Shown here: positions 43,678 to 54,563 of the stretch, piece by piece
Layout: each line of letters begins with the position of its first letter
Numbering within the stretch: the stretch's first letter is position 1
Source of the DNA: Cephalotus follicularis
Lineage: Eukaryota > Streptophyta > Magnoliopsida > Oxalidales > Cephalotaceae
Reading direction: 5' to 3'
NCBI GenBank assembly: GCA_001972305.1
Contig: BDDD01002114.1
Span: 112,472 to 176,471 of the forward strand
Length of the DNA: 64,000 nucleotides
The notes under the pieces: generated by a model
Database searches by the model: none
What the model was told of the DNA's origin: nothing
What the model saw: only the letters and a program-made list of their open reading frames with translations
Translations under genes and position numbers: made by a program

Positions 43678-44868
43678 TGTCACATCTCGTTCCCAAAAAC
43701 GACCTAAAGGTCACGGCAATCAACATAAATTCAGCTTATATAAAATACGATGAATTTAAACTTTCTAATCATGTATAGTCTTTGCGGAAGCATTACCATA
43801 AGCCGAATTTAAAACGTAACATTCATCCCATACTACATACTACAACAATAAACATCATCAAAGTTAACTGTTCTTAAACGGAGGGTGAATAATATTCATC
43901 AATACATCGATTCATTTATTACAATGATCCATCAGTACATTAGTCCCATTAACGTTTCTCAAAAGTTAATACAACTTAAACTCCACCTTGCTCCCCAAAG
44001 CTCAACGGAGGCCATCCGCTGCATCAACCTGAAATGTAGGGAGTTAGCCTTTATCCTCACTCGGCTAAGCAGAGAAAATATAATGCACTTCGGGACTCAA
44101 TCATAATGAATGCTGCGAAATGAATGCACCATGATCAGGGGCGGAGTGACGTAGGGATTTGGGGGTGCCAGGCACCCCCAAAGTAAAAAAAAGATAAAAT
44201 CAGTAAGGTATAGGCTTGTAGGTATTTGATGGGGCATTTAAAAAAATATTTTAAAATTTGAGACACTTTAAAATATGCTCTTATAAAGTCATAGAGCTGT
44301 TCGTTTTTCAAGGATGACAATTATTATACTCTGCTTGTCTATTTAATACCAACTGTTCATCTTTCTCCTATTTTCTCTTATACTGCCGATTTCTACTTCT
44401 TCTTCATTACCTTCATCTCCTGCCTCCTTCGCGTGTCCATCACATTTTCATCTCCTGTCTCCTTCACGTGTCCAGACTTTGACTGCGACATGAGTGCTCG
44501 TGATTCCAGATCAAAAATCAGTGATCCAATTTCATTATAATACAAAAAGGTGTTCAGTAATTTCATCAAAATATTATTTATTTCATTAAAGTATTATTTA
44601 TATTGTAATTCTTATCACTTATCATGTTTATTATTTTTATTGTTTATTTATTTATAGTTGATACAAAATTTATTAATGTTCAGCCAAAAGGTACGACCAT
44701 GCCAAGTGGCTATGACCATACCAACTATCAATCATGTCACAGAGGACAAATCAATCCAATCCAATCAGTCATGTCACGACGGACAAACAATTCAATACAG
44801 TCAAACATGTCACAATAGACAAACAATCCCATAATCAGGTCACTAAGACCCATCAATCCAATTCAAAT

Positions 44869-45312
44869 TGCTTACACAACAGTGCTTAGCAACCGGTTAC
44901 TTACACAACAGTGCTTAGTAACCAAAAGGGAGTCCCTGGCGACTTACTCAACAGAGCTTAGTAACTATTGTATGGGAAACCCTAGCTACTTACTCAATAG
45001 AGCTTAGTAGTGGAATTCCTGGCTACTTACTCAACAGAGCTTAGTAACCACTGTATGAGAAACCCCAACTACTTACTCAACAGAGCTTAGTAGCTACCGT
45101 ATATGGAATCTCCGGCTACTTACTCAACAGAGCTTAGTAGTGGAATTCTTGGCTACTTACTCAACAGAGCTTAGCAGCCAACCACAATCATTCAATCCAT
45201 TACAAGTAATTATTAACAAATATAATACTTGTAAACCATGCATTTCCAAATGTACATCAGCCATTTTAAAATAGTTCACAGTCTTGACTACTTACTCAAC
45301 AGAGCTTAGTAG
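44869..45312 (+). repeat. Minisatellite CTTACTCAACAGAGCTTAGTA, nine copies
   Basis: The core, often bounded by CTA and TAG so that its ends are inverted (CTAC...GTAG), occurs near 44869, 44895, 44941, 44986, 45023, 45069, 45113, 45153 and 45284. Spacers of about 15-25 bp vary. It is inside LTR G. Confidence 0.9.
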
Positions 45313-45726
45313 TCATCAAAGTCTTTCAATCCATTTCAAGTAATTTATAAGTATAAACACTTGAAAACATATATATATTTACTCAATATATATAACAGTC
45401 CTTTTTCAATCATTTTCAAGTAAATTCAATGTATCATAAAATACTTGAAAGCAATACATTTTAAAATGTAAAACCAGCCATTTGAACCACATTCAAATAC
45501 ACGAAAATACTCATTTTTGTATAATAGTTTATCAATCCCTTGAAACTGTTTTCACAATCCTTTTGGAAAACATTACATTTTCACATAACAATGATTTTAT
45601 TAAACCATTTACGTACTTCCCAAAAAGAGGAAACAACTTAGAAATCAGGTGATAACTCAATTAGAAACCCAACTCACAATTGTATGCACTGCAAACATAT
45701 GCTCAAAATGCAAACAGGCTCTATTC

Positions 45727-46063
45727 GCGTCAACGTGTACCATATAGGTGTTAACATCCAGAACAATCACTTAAGCGTCGCCGTTTAAATCTAGGCGTCG
45801 ACGCTTATGTCCTTTAAGCATCGACACTTAAACCCTTTGTGTCAGCACTCTAGACCATAAGTTCTACGCGTCGACATCTATCTCCTTGGCGTCGACGCTT
45901 TGAGGTAGGAACCTTAACCGTCAACGTTTCAAGCATCGTTCACTCACGTGTAGCAGTACAAAGCGTCGACACTTCACCCAAAAGTGTCGAATGTCCAATG
46001 GACCAAGTGTCCAGTTCTCGAATAATAGTCCATAGCGTCGACGCTTTTCCTTTAAGCGTCGAC
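45727..46063. repeat. Phased palindrome array C: 14 GCGTCGACGC-type sites
   Basis: Centres lie at 45730, 45751, 45778, 45798, 45821, 45842, 45871, 45892, 45921, 45936, 45966, 45987, 46038 and 46059. They form seven pairs, six of them 20-21 bp apart, with the pairs separated by 23-51 bp. The best copies read AAGCGTCGACGCTT. Degenerate members change the central TCGA to TCAA, TCAG or TCGC. Confidence 0.88.
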
Positions 46064-47484
46064 AGTTAAAGAAGACCAGAAAATCGTCTTCTTCAACCCA
46101 TCTCAAACCAAGGGAAAATCATCCCAAAACACGCATGTAATTCAATCCTCAATCACTCTAAAACACGATATGCATGGCAGGTTAACTACTCATAGCAACC
46201 CTAACACCAATTACACAATTCACAAACCATGCATTTCATCAAATGAGCACTCAGTATTTTTGAACTAAAATATGCATGTATAAATCCCCTAAAAATACCC
46301 CTACCTGTTAAAGCAGTAGTAACAGTACAGTCGAGCAGCAAATTGCCGAACATTTCCAAATGTTTCCAACTGTCGAACCAAATTACCAGCTCGCTCACTG
46401 CACATACAACACATGCCATTATGATCAACGCACATAAATCAACATTGTCATCATCGGAGTTTCGGTCGGATTCCGGCCAACTCACCGAGCTTGTGAAACA
46501 CCCATATACAGGTTCCAAATTGAACGGTCTACTCAAAACCTCTCAAGACTCGCCGTGACTCGGTGCCAAACGCCGTGTCACGGCTGGAAGTGAGTTCGAC
46601 TCACTGAGTCAACTTGTCAGACTTCAACAGCTCCAGCCACCACCCAAAAACGCCACACAACCACCAGTTCTACACACCACTGTTGAAGACTCGTCGAGAC
46701 TCGGTGCCAAACGCGCGGTCACAGGCGGCAGGGATTCGAGCTCGCTGGGTCGACTCAGTCGACCGATTCTCGTCGATTCCGGCCGAACAACGCCTCAAGG
46801 TTGTCAAAACGGGCAGAGCTGGCCTCCTAGACAAAGACCCGCTCCATCCGCGACGCTAACGGTGCTGGAATCCCGTGGTCAATGCGCACAGTGACGGGGA
46901 AGAAGAGAAGGAAAAGAAGAGAAAAGAAAAAGAGAAAGGAAGAGCTTATCGATGGGTTGAGGGGTCTGGACCGCTCGCCGTTTCTTTCTTGTCCGGTGGC
47001 TAGCTCCGGCGTCTTCCCTGGCGCACCATCGACTCTCTTTCTCTCTCCCACGTCTCCCGCTCGTCTCTCTCTCGCCTATCTTTCATTTCTTCATTTGCAG
47101 TCTCTTTCTTTCTTTTCTTTTAGTCACTTGCTCCCCTATTCTTTATTGGTATTTACCAACAAAACATTAAGGACTGGGTCCCGTTTATTCTGCAAATTAC
47201 GATATTAATTTATCCAGCCGCCATTAAAATAACCGTAATAATAATTCTAACACTGGGCCTTACAAGTGCGCATTAAAAATAGGCTTTATTTACCGTTTTG
47301 GGCAACATAATTCCGGCTTCAATGCGAAATGCCTTGAACATTTTCTTATCATTCCTCTTTCGAAATTCGAAATTATAAAAGGGAAAACATCATCAAAGTC
47401 GAGAATTTCACTATTTTCATAATTCCATAATAAGATTACATTAAAATTGTAATATTACATTTTGTGAAAAACCCGGGCGTTACA

Positions 47485-48177
47485 TCACCATAGACATTGC
47501 ATTCAAATCTGTGCATGAAGTGGAGCTTTACCACTTCATGCACCACTGCCAAATTCGCTCATGTATCTGAATGTCTTTGATATCATAGATCATACGTAAA
47601 CAATGCCAACAACCTTAACTATATAAGCTTTCGCCCTTGCTCATATCTGGTCAAGGCATCAACTGATGTTTGGTAGGCAAATACTGCTTACAAAACTAAA
47701 GGGTAAATACAATTTCATAAAGGACCACACGCAAAACACAATACAAAAGCATCATACAAGCAACGCCAAAACCAACAGATCGGATGCTCCCCATAATTGT
47801 AGAGACTCGATTTTCAATAAAAAGCATTTTGGTCATATGACGTGAAATTGATGTTCGAAATCGGAATGATAGTATGGCATGGTATCGGGTTTTAGAATAA
47901 CATACAGTTTACGGTTATAGGCTTTACAGGATTAACGGGCTTTAAGTGGACGGAGTTAGGCTAGCTTTTGGGGCTTTGGACTTGATTATTTAAGTCTTTA
48001 GGCTTGAGAGGAAACTCATAACTTATAACTCCTATGGATTTTAGAAAGGGAGGCAGTGGCTAGAGAGAGAAAAGGAAAGGAAAGATCGAACGGGACCAAA
48101 TTGATGGCACGGGTTTGGTTGATCAGATTGTCTTCAAGCTTCTTAATGGTTTCTCTTCGAGAGTTATAGATTCTCTA
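47485..48177. other. Unassigned DNA between LTR G and gypsy F
   Basis: No coding is recognised. GTGCATGAAGTGG (47511-47523) and CCACTTCATGCAC (47531-47543) form a perfect 13-bp inverted repeat with a 7-base loop. Confidence 0.55.
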
Positions 48178-48463
48178 TGTGACATCCCGAACCTGGTAAG
48201 GATCTGAGACGTCACCCAAACCTATTCAGTCTCTTAATCCATAAGTTGGGTACTAGTTAAAACTTATTGTGCACAGCAAAAATCCCTAAATACTTAAAAC
48301 TTTAATACATATGTGCGTATATCCATTCAAACATTCTTAAACATCAATATATTTCATTATCTTTACAGATATAGGTTCATGCAATTCAATACAAATCCTT
48401 TCATAACATGCTTAAACATTCATACAATAAAACCATAAGTGACAACATCCTTGAATCCATGCT
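48178..48463 (-). repeat. Gypsy F 3' LTR remnant
   Basis: It matches the inner end of the 5' LTR (48836-49110): TCTGAGAC-TCAC, CTTAATCCATAAGT-GGGTAC, TTCTTAAACATCAATATAT. The homology stops near 48463 at the junction with gag. Confidence 0.75.
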
Positions 48464-48680
48464 CTTTGCATCTTTATCCCTTGCATTCCTTCTCATCAAC
48501 ATTTCATTCATCATTGCCATAGTTGAGCAAATATCTCTCCAAGTAGCATGATCATCTCCAAGAGGTGGAGCATTCTCAGCAAAATAAGGTGTCTGATTCT
48601 CATTTACTAATTCATCTTTATCTCTAATAGCCAAATTATTTCTCTCCCTCTTCGGTTTCTTGTTTCTCTATTATCCATAC
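48464..48680 (-). pseudogene. Gypsy F gag N-terminal fragment
   Basis: On the minus strand KKPKRERNNLAIRDKDELVN, then PPLGDDHATWRDICSTMAMM and NEMLMRRNARDKDAK can be read in one frame. This resembles the start of gypsy chromovirus gag, which is basic and then predicted helical before the capsid domain. It then runs into LTR sequence at the deletion junction. No in-frame ATG precedes it close by; an ATG just upstream is in another frame, so a small frameshift is likely. Confidence 0.5.
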
Positions 48681-48820
48681 CTACCTTATATAAAATATCC
48701 TCATTAGTCAACGCACATATATCCAATAAAAAACATTGACAAATATAAATAAATAAGTCATGCATATCCATTCAGTCAATCTATAATCATTAATCAGACT
48801 TAACTAGTAGACCAATTATT

Positions 48821-48833
48821 TGCTCTGATACCA
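48821..48833 (-). promoter_or_regulatory. Gypsy F primer-binding site (iMet type)
   Basis: On the minus strand TGGTATCAGAGCA is an exact initiator-tRNA site two bases after the LTR end. This is the site used by plant chromoviruses as well as copia elements, and it fixes the element's orientation. Confidence 0.88.
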
Positions 48834-49659
48834 ACTGTCATACCCTGAGCCCTTAGGGGGTCTGAGACATCACTAACATTCGTTCGGTCACTTAATCCAT
48901 AAGTAGGGTACCATGTAAGTCTATTCCATACAAGTGGAAAACCATTATAACTTTAAGCTTTAACATTATAACCATTCTTAAACATCAATATATTACAATA
49001 TCATATCTTACAAATACAATTCATTAACATTGAATGCTTATCTTTTATTACAACACAAATCCATTTATAACATAAAACAATAAAGTAGAATATCCACAGA
49101 TCTATGTTCCATACCTCTATGCTATCACGGGTTCCTCTATCCTTGGCCACTGCCACTTGCCCTTGATCCATCCATACCTTAACACAATATAGGTTCCCCA
49201 TCCCGAAGGATGGTTTAGCCATACGACCAAACATGACATAACCCCACACATAAAGAATTAATGAATGAACATTCATTACAGTTATATCCATGGAATGAAT
49301 GAATAGTAATCACAATTATAAATGTGTCATGGTATGATGTATGATAACAATTACGGTTAACCAAATCATGTATATAATCTTCCCATACTGGCATATACAT
49401 AATTCGTTAAATTATATATACACTCATATCCACCCATATATCAGACAATTAGGAGATTCACTAGATATACTGTCCTATATCAGTATATATAAGTGGTTGA
49501 CCTAACATACAATATCCGTAAGCCTAAACCCACATTTTCATGAGGGCACACAACTCTATGTTTAGAACATCTAGTTGCCTACTGTAAAGAGTGATAGGTC
49601 CAATTAGAACTAGCTGTCTATAGGTAGATCTATATGTACTTAATTACTTACAGATTCAT

Positions 49660-50990
49660 TGTGACGACCCGAATTCCCTGCTGTACTGTTCATGCATACA
49701 TCGTACCGTATTGTGCCGTTTTAGACCGTACTGAACTGTATTGAATTGAGGTATTCTTATACCTATTGATATTGTATTGATCATATGCATGTATAGTCGG
49801 GATTCTGGGCTGAGTTTCAGAGAGTTGGTCAAATTGACTATATAAGTCAATTTCTCACTCTTATCTCTTCATTCTTCACTCTTCTCCCTCTCTCTATCTC
49901 TCTATCTCTATCTCTCTCTCTCTATCTCTCTCTAGCTGGAGCCTCCATCTTCATCCATTGCAGCCGAAATTGCATCTCCATCGACAAAGGACAGTGATTA
50001 CAAGTGGTGACTTACCGATTGGACAAGAAAGTAGCGGATTACTGGGCGATTTCAGCCGATTGATCGATCGTTAGCTCAACTTTTGAAGCTTCAGTGATAG
50101 GTAGGACTTCTTTATTGAATTACCTATTGTTTTATTGATTTATTGACTGAATTGCATGATTGATTGAGTGATTGAATTGAGGTTTTTAGGGTTTGTAGCT
50201 AATCCTTGACCTAATTGTTAATTAAAGGATTGAAATTGAATTTGGAAGGTTGTAACTAGTCTTACTAACCTCAAATGATTGATTGTAAACTTTGGTTTTC
50301 AAAGAATGGCTTTAAATTCGATTTTAACTCGAGATTGGCCATTTTTCTGCATAAAAATTGACTTTGCCCGGAAAAGACATCGACCCTTAGCCCAAAGACG
50401 TCGATGTCTTTCTCATCTGAGTGCTTTATCCTTGATTCTGCAGCAAAGACATCGACGTCTTTCAAAGGCGTTGACTTGTACATGCACATTTGCCATGTCA
50501 TGCATTGATATTGTACACCGCACATTGATATTGTATTGATTGTCACTGATATTGCACATTGTACATGCATACATGCTGCATGGGGTTTCTGCTTAGCCAG
50601 TGTAGCTAACCCCATCCTTCGGGGTGGGGCTGTGTTGTACCTTTGTGTGCGGCATAGGTAGGGCAACAGGTAGCAGCGGACAGAAGGATTGAAGACTCGT
50701 TTGATCGCATGACTGCTTGGGTACCGCAGGACTGGTTATGAGATTGTAGTGAAGTTTGATATGTACTGTATTGAAATACTGTATTGAAGTATTGATGTTT
50801 TGTAAAAGACTAGTATTGTAAAAGATTTGCATTGTACGGTATGGATGGATTGGTATTGTATCTTCCGCAAGTGTTATGTATTGAAAAGTTTTAAGTTTTT
50901 CGCATTTTATATTGCTAGTCCCGACCATTGTTTTGTGTATTGGATTGAGAGTAATGCCACGTGTCCGCCATACGGGCGCGGGGTGTTACA
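49660..50990 (+). mobile_element. Solo LTR 1 of the chromovirus family
   Basis: It starts TGTGACGACCCGAATTCCC, ends GGGCGCGGGGTGTTACA, and is flanked by the perfect target duplication TTCAT (49655-49659 and 50991-50995). It matches the LTR of the chromovirus at 60631 (opposite strand) and solo LTR 2 at 54564. Relative to solo LTR 2 it lacks nearly 1 kb of the middle. It has no internal coding, so it is an LTR-LTR recombination product. Confidence 0.93.
50377..50475. repeat. Short phased palindrome array in solo LTR 1
   Basis: Four sites of the type AGACATCGACGTCTTT, centres at 50380, 50401, 50452 and 50471, give steps of 21, 51 and 19 bp. They match the first four sites of array D in solo LTR 2 (steps 20, 51, 19). 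Confidence 0.9.
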
Positions 50991-51039
50991 TTCATACAAG
51001 TCATATCATAACATACAATAGTATTCAGTAGCTCAACGT

Positions 51040-51375
51040 AAGACTCAAGACCCCCAAAGGTGACACGTAGCTCTTGGACGAGGACATCTAACCTCCCAAT
51101 GGTGGCACATAACTCTAAGGTTAGTTACATAGCTTCTCTGCACTAGCAAGTATAAACCCTTCCAAATGTGTCACACGGTTCTAGGGTTAAACATAAGTCT
51201 AAATCCCCTCGTAGGTGGCACACAACTCAAGGATTAGACAATCAGTCGCTTATCGATCCATCGATAGTAGCTAACGTGAGTCTCAAGTCCCCCAAAGGTA
51301 GCACACAACTCTAGGACGAGGACATCTAACATTCTGAAGGTGGTACACAACTCTATGATTAGTTACAAAGCTTGA
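51040..51375 (+). repeat. Minisatellite in the gypsy F LTR
   Basis: About six imperfect units contain GGTGGCACACAACTCTAGGA-like sequence (near 51055, 51103, 51150, 51208, 51296 and 51345). A higher-order copy starts at 51043 and again at 51281 (CTCAAG-CCCCCAAAGGT, then GGACGAGGACATCTAAC). Confidence 0.78.
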
Positions 51376-51826
51376 CTATGCACATTCTATGAGTAACTCT
51401 TGCAAAGGGCTTAATCGACTGTAGATTGACGCCTCCTACCTAACTAGTAGTTACCGTTCACTCTTTGGTGAACACATTTATAGAATCTCTCTTATTCTTT
51501 ACTAAGCCGTTGTAGAAAACATTTTAAAGAATCATCACTCAATGTAAAGTATGTTTACATAGGTTAAATTTATATTTAGGTGGCTCACGAAGAGGATCGT
51601 TTGAGAGAAATAAGAGAAAGGTCTCAAACGAACTACTTCGACGAAAGTCTCCATAAAACTTTACATTTCAAAACCCTTTAAGGAAATTGGTCAAAATCTT
51701 TATTAAACATATCAAGGTATGTCAAAACATGTTTAAAATATTATCATTTGGGTCTTGGAAGACTCCCATTGAAAATCGTTTGAGAAAACATGTAAAAACA
51801 ACACTTTTAGGGGTAAAAATAGCAGA

Positions 51827-51925
51827 CCAGTTGAGTACAACTAGATTGGTAGGCCTCATTAGTTGACTGGTGAAGCACCAGTCGACAGTTGAGGCCATTC
51901 CAATAGACTATTAATCGAGTAGACT
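51827..51925. repeat. Decayed palindrome cluster in the gypsy F LTR
   Basis: Sites like AGTTGACTGG and CAGTCGACAG have centres at 51842, 51863, 51882 and 51904 (steps 21, 19, 22), with weaker ones at 51831 and 51920. The arms are those of array A (CAG/CTG) but most cores have mutated. Confidence 0.55.
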
Positions 51926-52815
51926 GGGATGGACATAAGGTTTCCAGGTTAGCTCAATCTGACCTAACTTTAGGTTTTGACCCTCTTCCTCAAATCCGTT
52001 TGAAAAGAAACTTGAGGGACAAGATCTAGACATGGATAAGGGTGACATATCAAGAGATAGAGTTATTTGGACTGTCAGAAAGTCACTAGATATGAAAAGG
52101 GGTAAAATTGATCTAAAAGTCAATTTTTAATGAAATACTCATTTCAATCCGTTTTAATCCTTTCTAAAAAATCCTATCACATATATACTGAAGTGCTCAT
52201 CAAGGCACTACAATCCATGCATATCATAAAGCAACAAAATCATTCCAATGCATTTTAGGTAGAGAAATTCTTACCTAAACACTTTGGAGCTTCAGCCGAT
52301 GAATCTATCAGATAAAGGAGGAGAGACTCAAGTATCTAACTTCTATCAACTACCCCTTGTTCCCATGATCATTTAGGTTCCAAGTGTACAAGATTTCTAG
52401 GATAAATGGATAGAGAGAGAGGGAGAATGGCGGGTAGAGAGAGAGAATAACGAGAAAATGAAATGAAATAGGAATTGAGCTTCTATTTATTGGTTTTCTA
52501 GATTTTCTCTCTTAAACTAAAAAAGCTCACATCTCTCATATGCAACTAAATACCCCCATATTATCCCTCATGTACGTGCATATAACATTTAAACATCTCT
52601 TAAACATGCATATACTGGTATATGCTCACATACGGGAAATTAATGCCCCATTCACTGCAATAACATTACATATAACACTTATCAATCCATATGGGTATTA
52701 AATACCCCAATCCATATCATAATTATATACACAATCATTTCTATAATATCTATATACTATGAAAATATGATACAATATATGCTAAACCCAGCAGGGGTCG
52801 TTTCGGGGCGTTACA

Positions 52816-53956
52816 GACAATGACAAGAAGATTGCTTGACATTAGGAGGTTATTTTTAATGAACCATGGCCATTTTTTATACCTTCAATTATTATATAAT
52901 ATAGTTAACGTCTATGTATGTATTTTTATTCTTGAATATGTGTTGTATTCAGAGGCTCAATTTGATTTAAGCCCAATTTTTGGTTGAGGGGTATATTAGT
53001 ACTTTTATGTATGAGTTTTTGCCTATATATATTTACTTTTTATGTATGAGTTTTTGCCTATATATATTTACTTGTATACAAGGCTTTAGGTTCAGCCGTA
53101 AACATATTTTCATAGTGGATTTCTGATCTCTCTCGTGGTTTTTTTTTCCTTGTTTGGGTTTTTCCACGTAAAATCTTGTGTTCTTTACTGCTTTATTGTT
53201 GATCGATATCTATCTATGTGTGTAGATGTGAGGTTATTCTAATAATTCATGACAATTATTTTAAAATTTTAGTTGTTATGTTAAGGATCATTTTTATGCA
53301 TTATTGTTTATTTTAAGGTTTAGAAATAGTTATCTAACTTTGCATATAGTGGAAAATTTATTGATTTGTTTACAATATATATGTAGTATCTTTTCTTAAC
53401 TCCTTGTTGTTATGATTAGGTTAAGGTATGGATAACACCTTTAGTGACTCGTCCACAAACATAAATGATGAGAAGTTCGATATCTGTTAAGTATTAATAG
53501 TCAATGAGATTTGTGATTCCTAGAAATGTTCTTAGATAAAATTCCTATACGGATATGATCAAAACTTAAGGGGAACCAATAAATATATGGAGGAGATGCG
53601 AGCTAATTTGACTTAAGTTTGTTGAAATGTTATGTATGCACAAAACAACATTTTTAAATTTTTGTGAAGTCTTAAGAAAAAATGGAGGCCTAGAAACACA
53701 ATGGCGAAAGAATAAGTAACAATGTTCTTGATTTTTGTTGAAAGAAATTAGGATATCAAATGCCCATATGTGATAGTTTCCTCAATCGACTTGTCAGGCG
53801 TGTTATGAGATAACTTAATTTTCTTTTTGCATCAACCTTTTTCATCATTTGATATATAAGTTTATGATGTATTGACTAATGACACAATTTTGACTTTGCA
53901 ATAAAAATGTGTTGGAAGCAATCTATAAGACCTATGTAAGTGCATGGGCACATGCG
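52816..53956. other. Unassigned DNA with a 35-bp tandem duplication
   Basis: TTTATGTATGAGTTTTTGCC and the following bases occur twice in a row at 53004-53038 and 53039-53073. The sequence near 53130-53180 (CTTGTTTGGGTTTTTCCACG) looks like a copia LTR end, and weak gag-like words follow at 53430-53700, but stops are too frequent to call an element. Confidence 0.5.
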
Positions 53957-54563
53957 TGTAGCACCCTGGGTCCAAGGGGCGAGCCCGATGCGCTACCTTC
54001 TGTTCTATACATTCACTTATCCAATTGTTGGATGCTAGATAATATTATCCGTATGCGGGAACATTTAAAAACTTTGTCACATACCCTACCAATCCATTCA
54101 ATTACTTAGTAAATGACATAAATATACAATTACATCCTTACAATATATGTCTCTACTATCTCAATCTCATAACCATACATGTCCATACAATAATAAATTA
54201 CGAAACAAATACATCCCTCATTGCATCACTATCCCAAGTTTTAGCTATCCAATCATCGGCCGCTACTCTTGGCTCCTCTACTTGATAATCATATACAATT
54301 ACCCCATGCCGAATGATGGGTCAGCCAAACAGCCTCGTAGAAATAACCCCATGTGTTATGAAACAGTTATAACATTTATATGCATGTTATGTCATCTACA
54401 TGAATATCAATTGTGGTCGACCATTTATATACAACTATCTCATACTGGCATACATAAATAGCGTACATAAATAAAACCTAACCATACAATCCTATCCATA
54501 CATCTATCAAACAATCCTTACCATGTGTGTGAACACACCCATATAAACATATAGTACTAATGA

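Larger units (their letters stand above)
43678..47484 (-). mobile_element. LTR G: probable 3.8-kb solo LTR of a gypsy element
   Basis: On the minus strand it starts TGTAACGCCCGGGTTTTTC and ends GGGAACGAGATGTGACA, the usual termini of plant gypsy chromovirus LTRs. It has no internal coding, primer site or polypurine tract. The flanks TAACC (43673-43677) and TCACC (47485-47489) agree at 4 of 5 positions, consistent with an aged target duplication. The length is at the upper end for such LTRs and a smaller insert may be hidden inside (see the hairpin at 44161). It contains the minisatellite at 44869-45312 and palindrome array C. Confidence 0.65.
48178..52815 (-). mobile_element. Gypsy F: internally deleted Ty3/gypsy-type element
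   Basis: On the minus strand the order is: 5' LTR (52815-48836, starting TGTAACGCCCCGAAACG and ending GGGTATGACA), primer site, short leader, gag start, then a 3' LTR remnant ending GGGATGTCACA at 48178. A deletion joins gag directly to the last 285 bp or so of the 3' LTR; all of pol is missing. The 5' LTR holds a nested solo LTR at 49660-50990. Flanking 5-mers (CTCTA, GACAA) do not match. Confidence 0.75.
48836..52815 (-). repeat. Gypsy F 5' LTR, interrupted by a nested solo LTR
   Basis: About 2.65 kb of LTR remain after removing 49660-50990 and one TTCAT. It contains the minisatellite at 51040-51375 and a decayed palindrome cluster at 51827-51925. Confidence 0.78.

Noticed and set aside
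44136-44696. Possible hAT or MITE insertion starting CAGGGGCGGA with a 9-bp hairpin (44161-44179) and flanks ACCATGAT/ACCATGCC
   Set aside because: No matching inverted terminal repeat at the other end, and the flanking duplication is only 6 of 8.
47511-47543. Perfect hairpin that might be a microRNA precursor
   Set aside because: 13-bp arms with a 7-base loop are too short for a plant microRNA foldback.
48401-48634. Complete small gene on the minus strand
   Set aside because: Its first part is gypsy F gag and its last part is LTR sequence; it is a deletion-junction fusion, not a gene.
52816-53956. Copia element with LTR end and gag
   Set aside because: LTR-like and gag-like words are present, but stops are dense and no second LTR or primer site can be placed.
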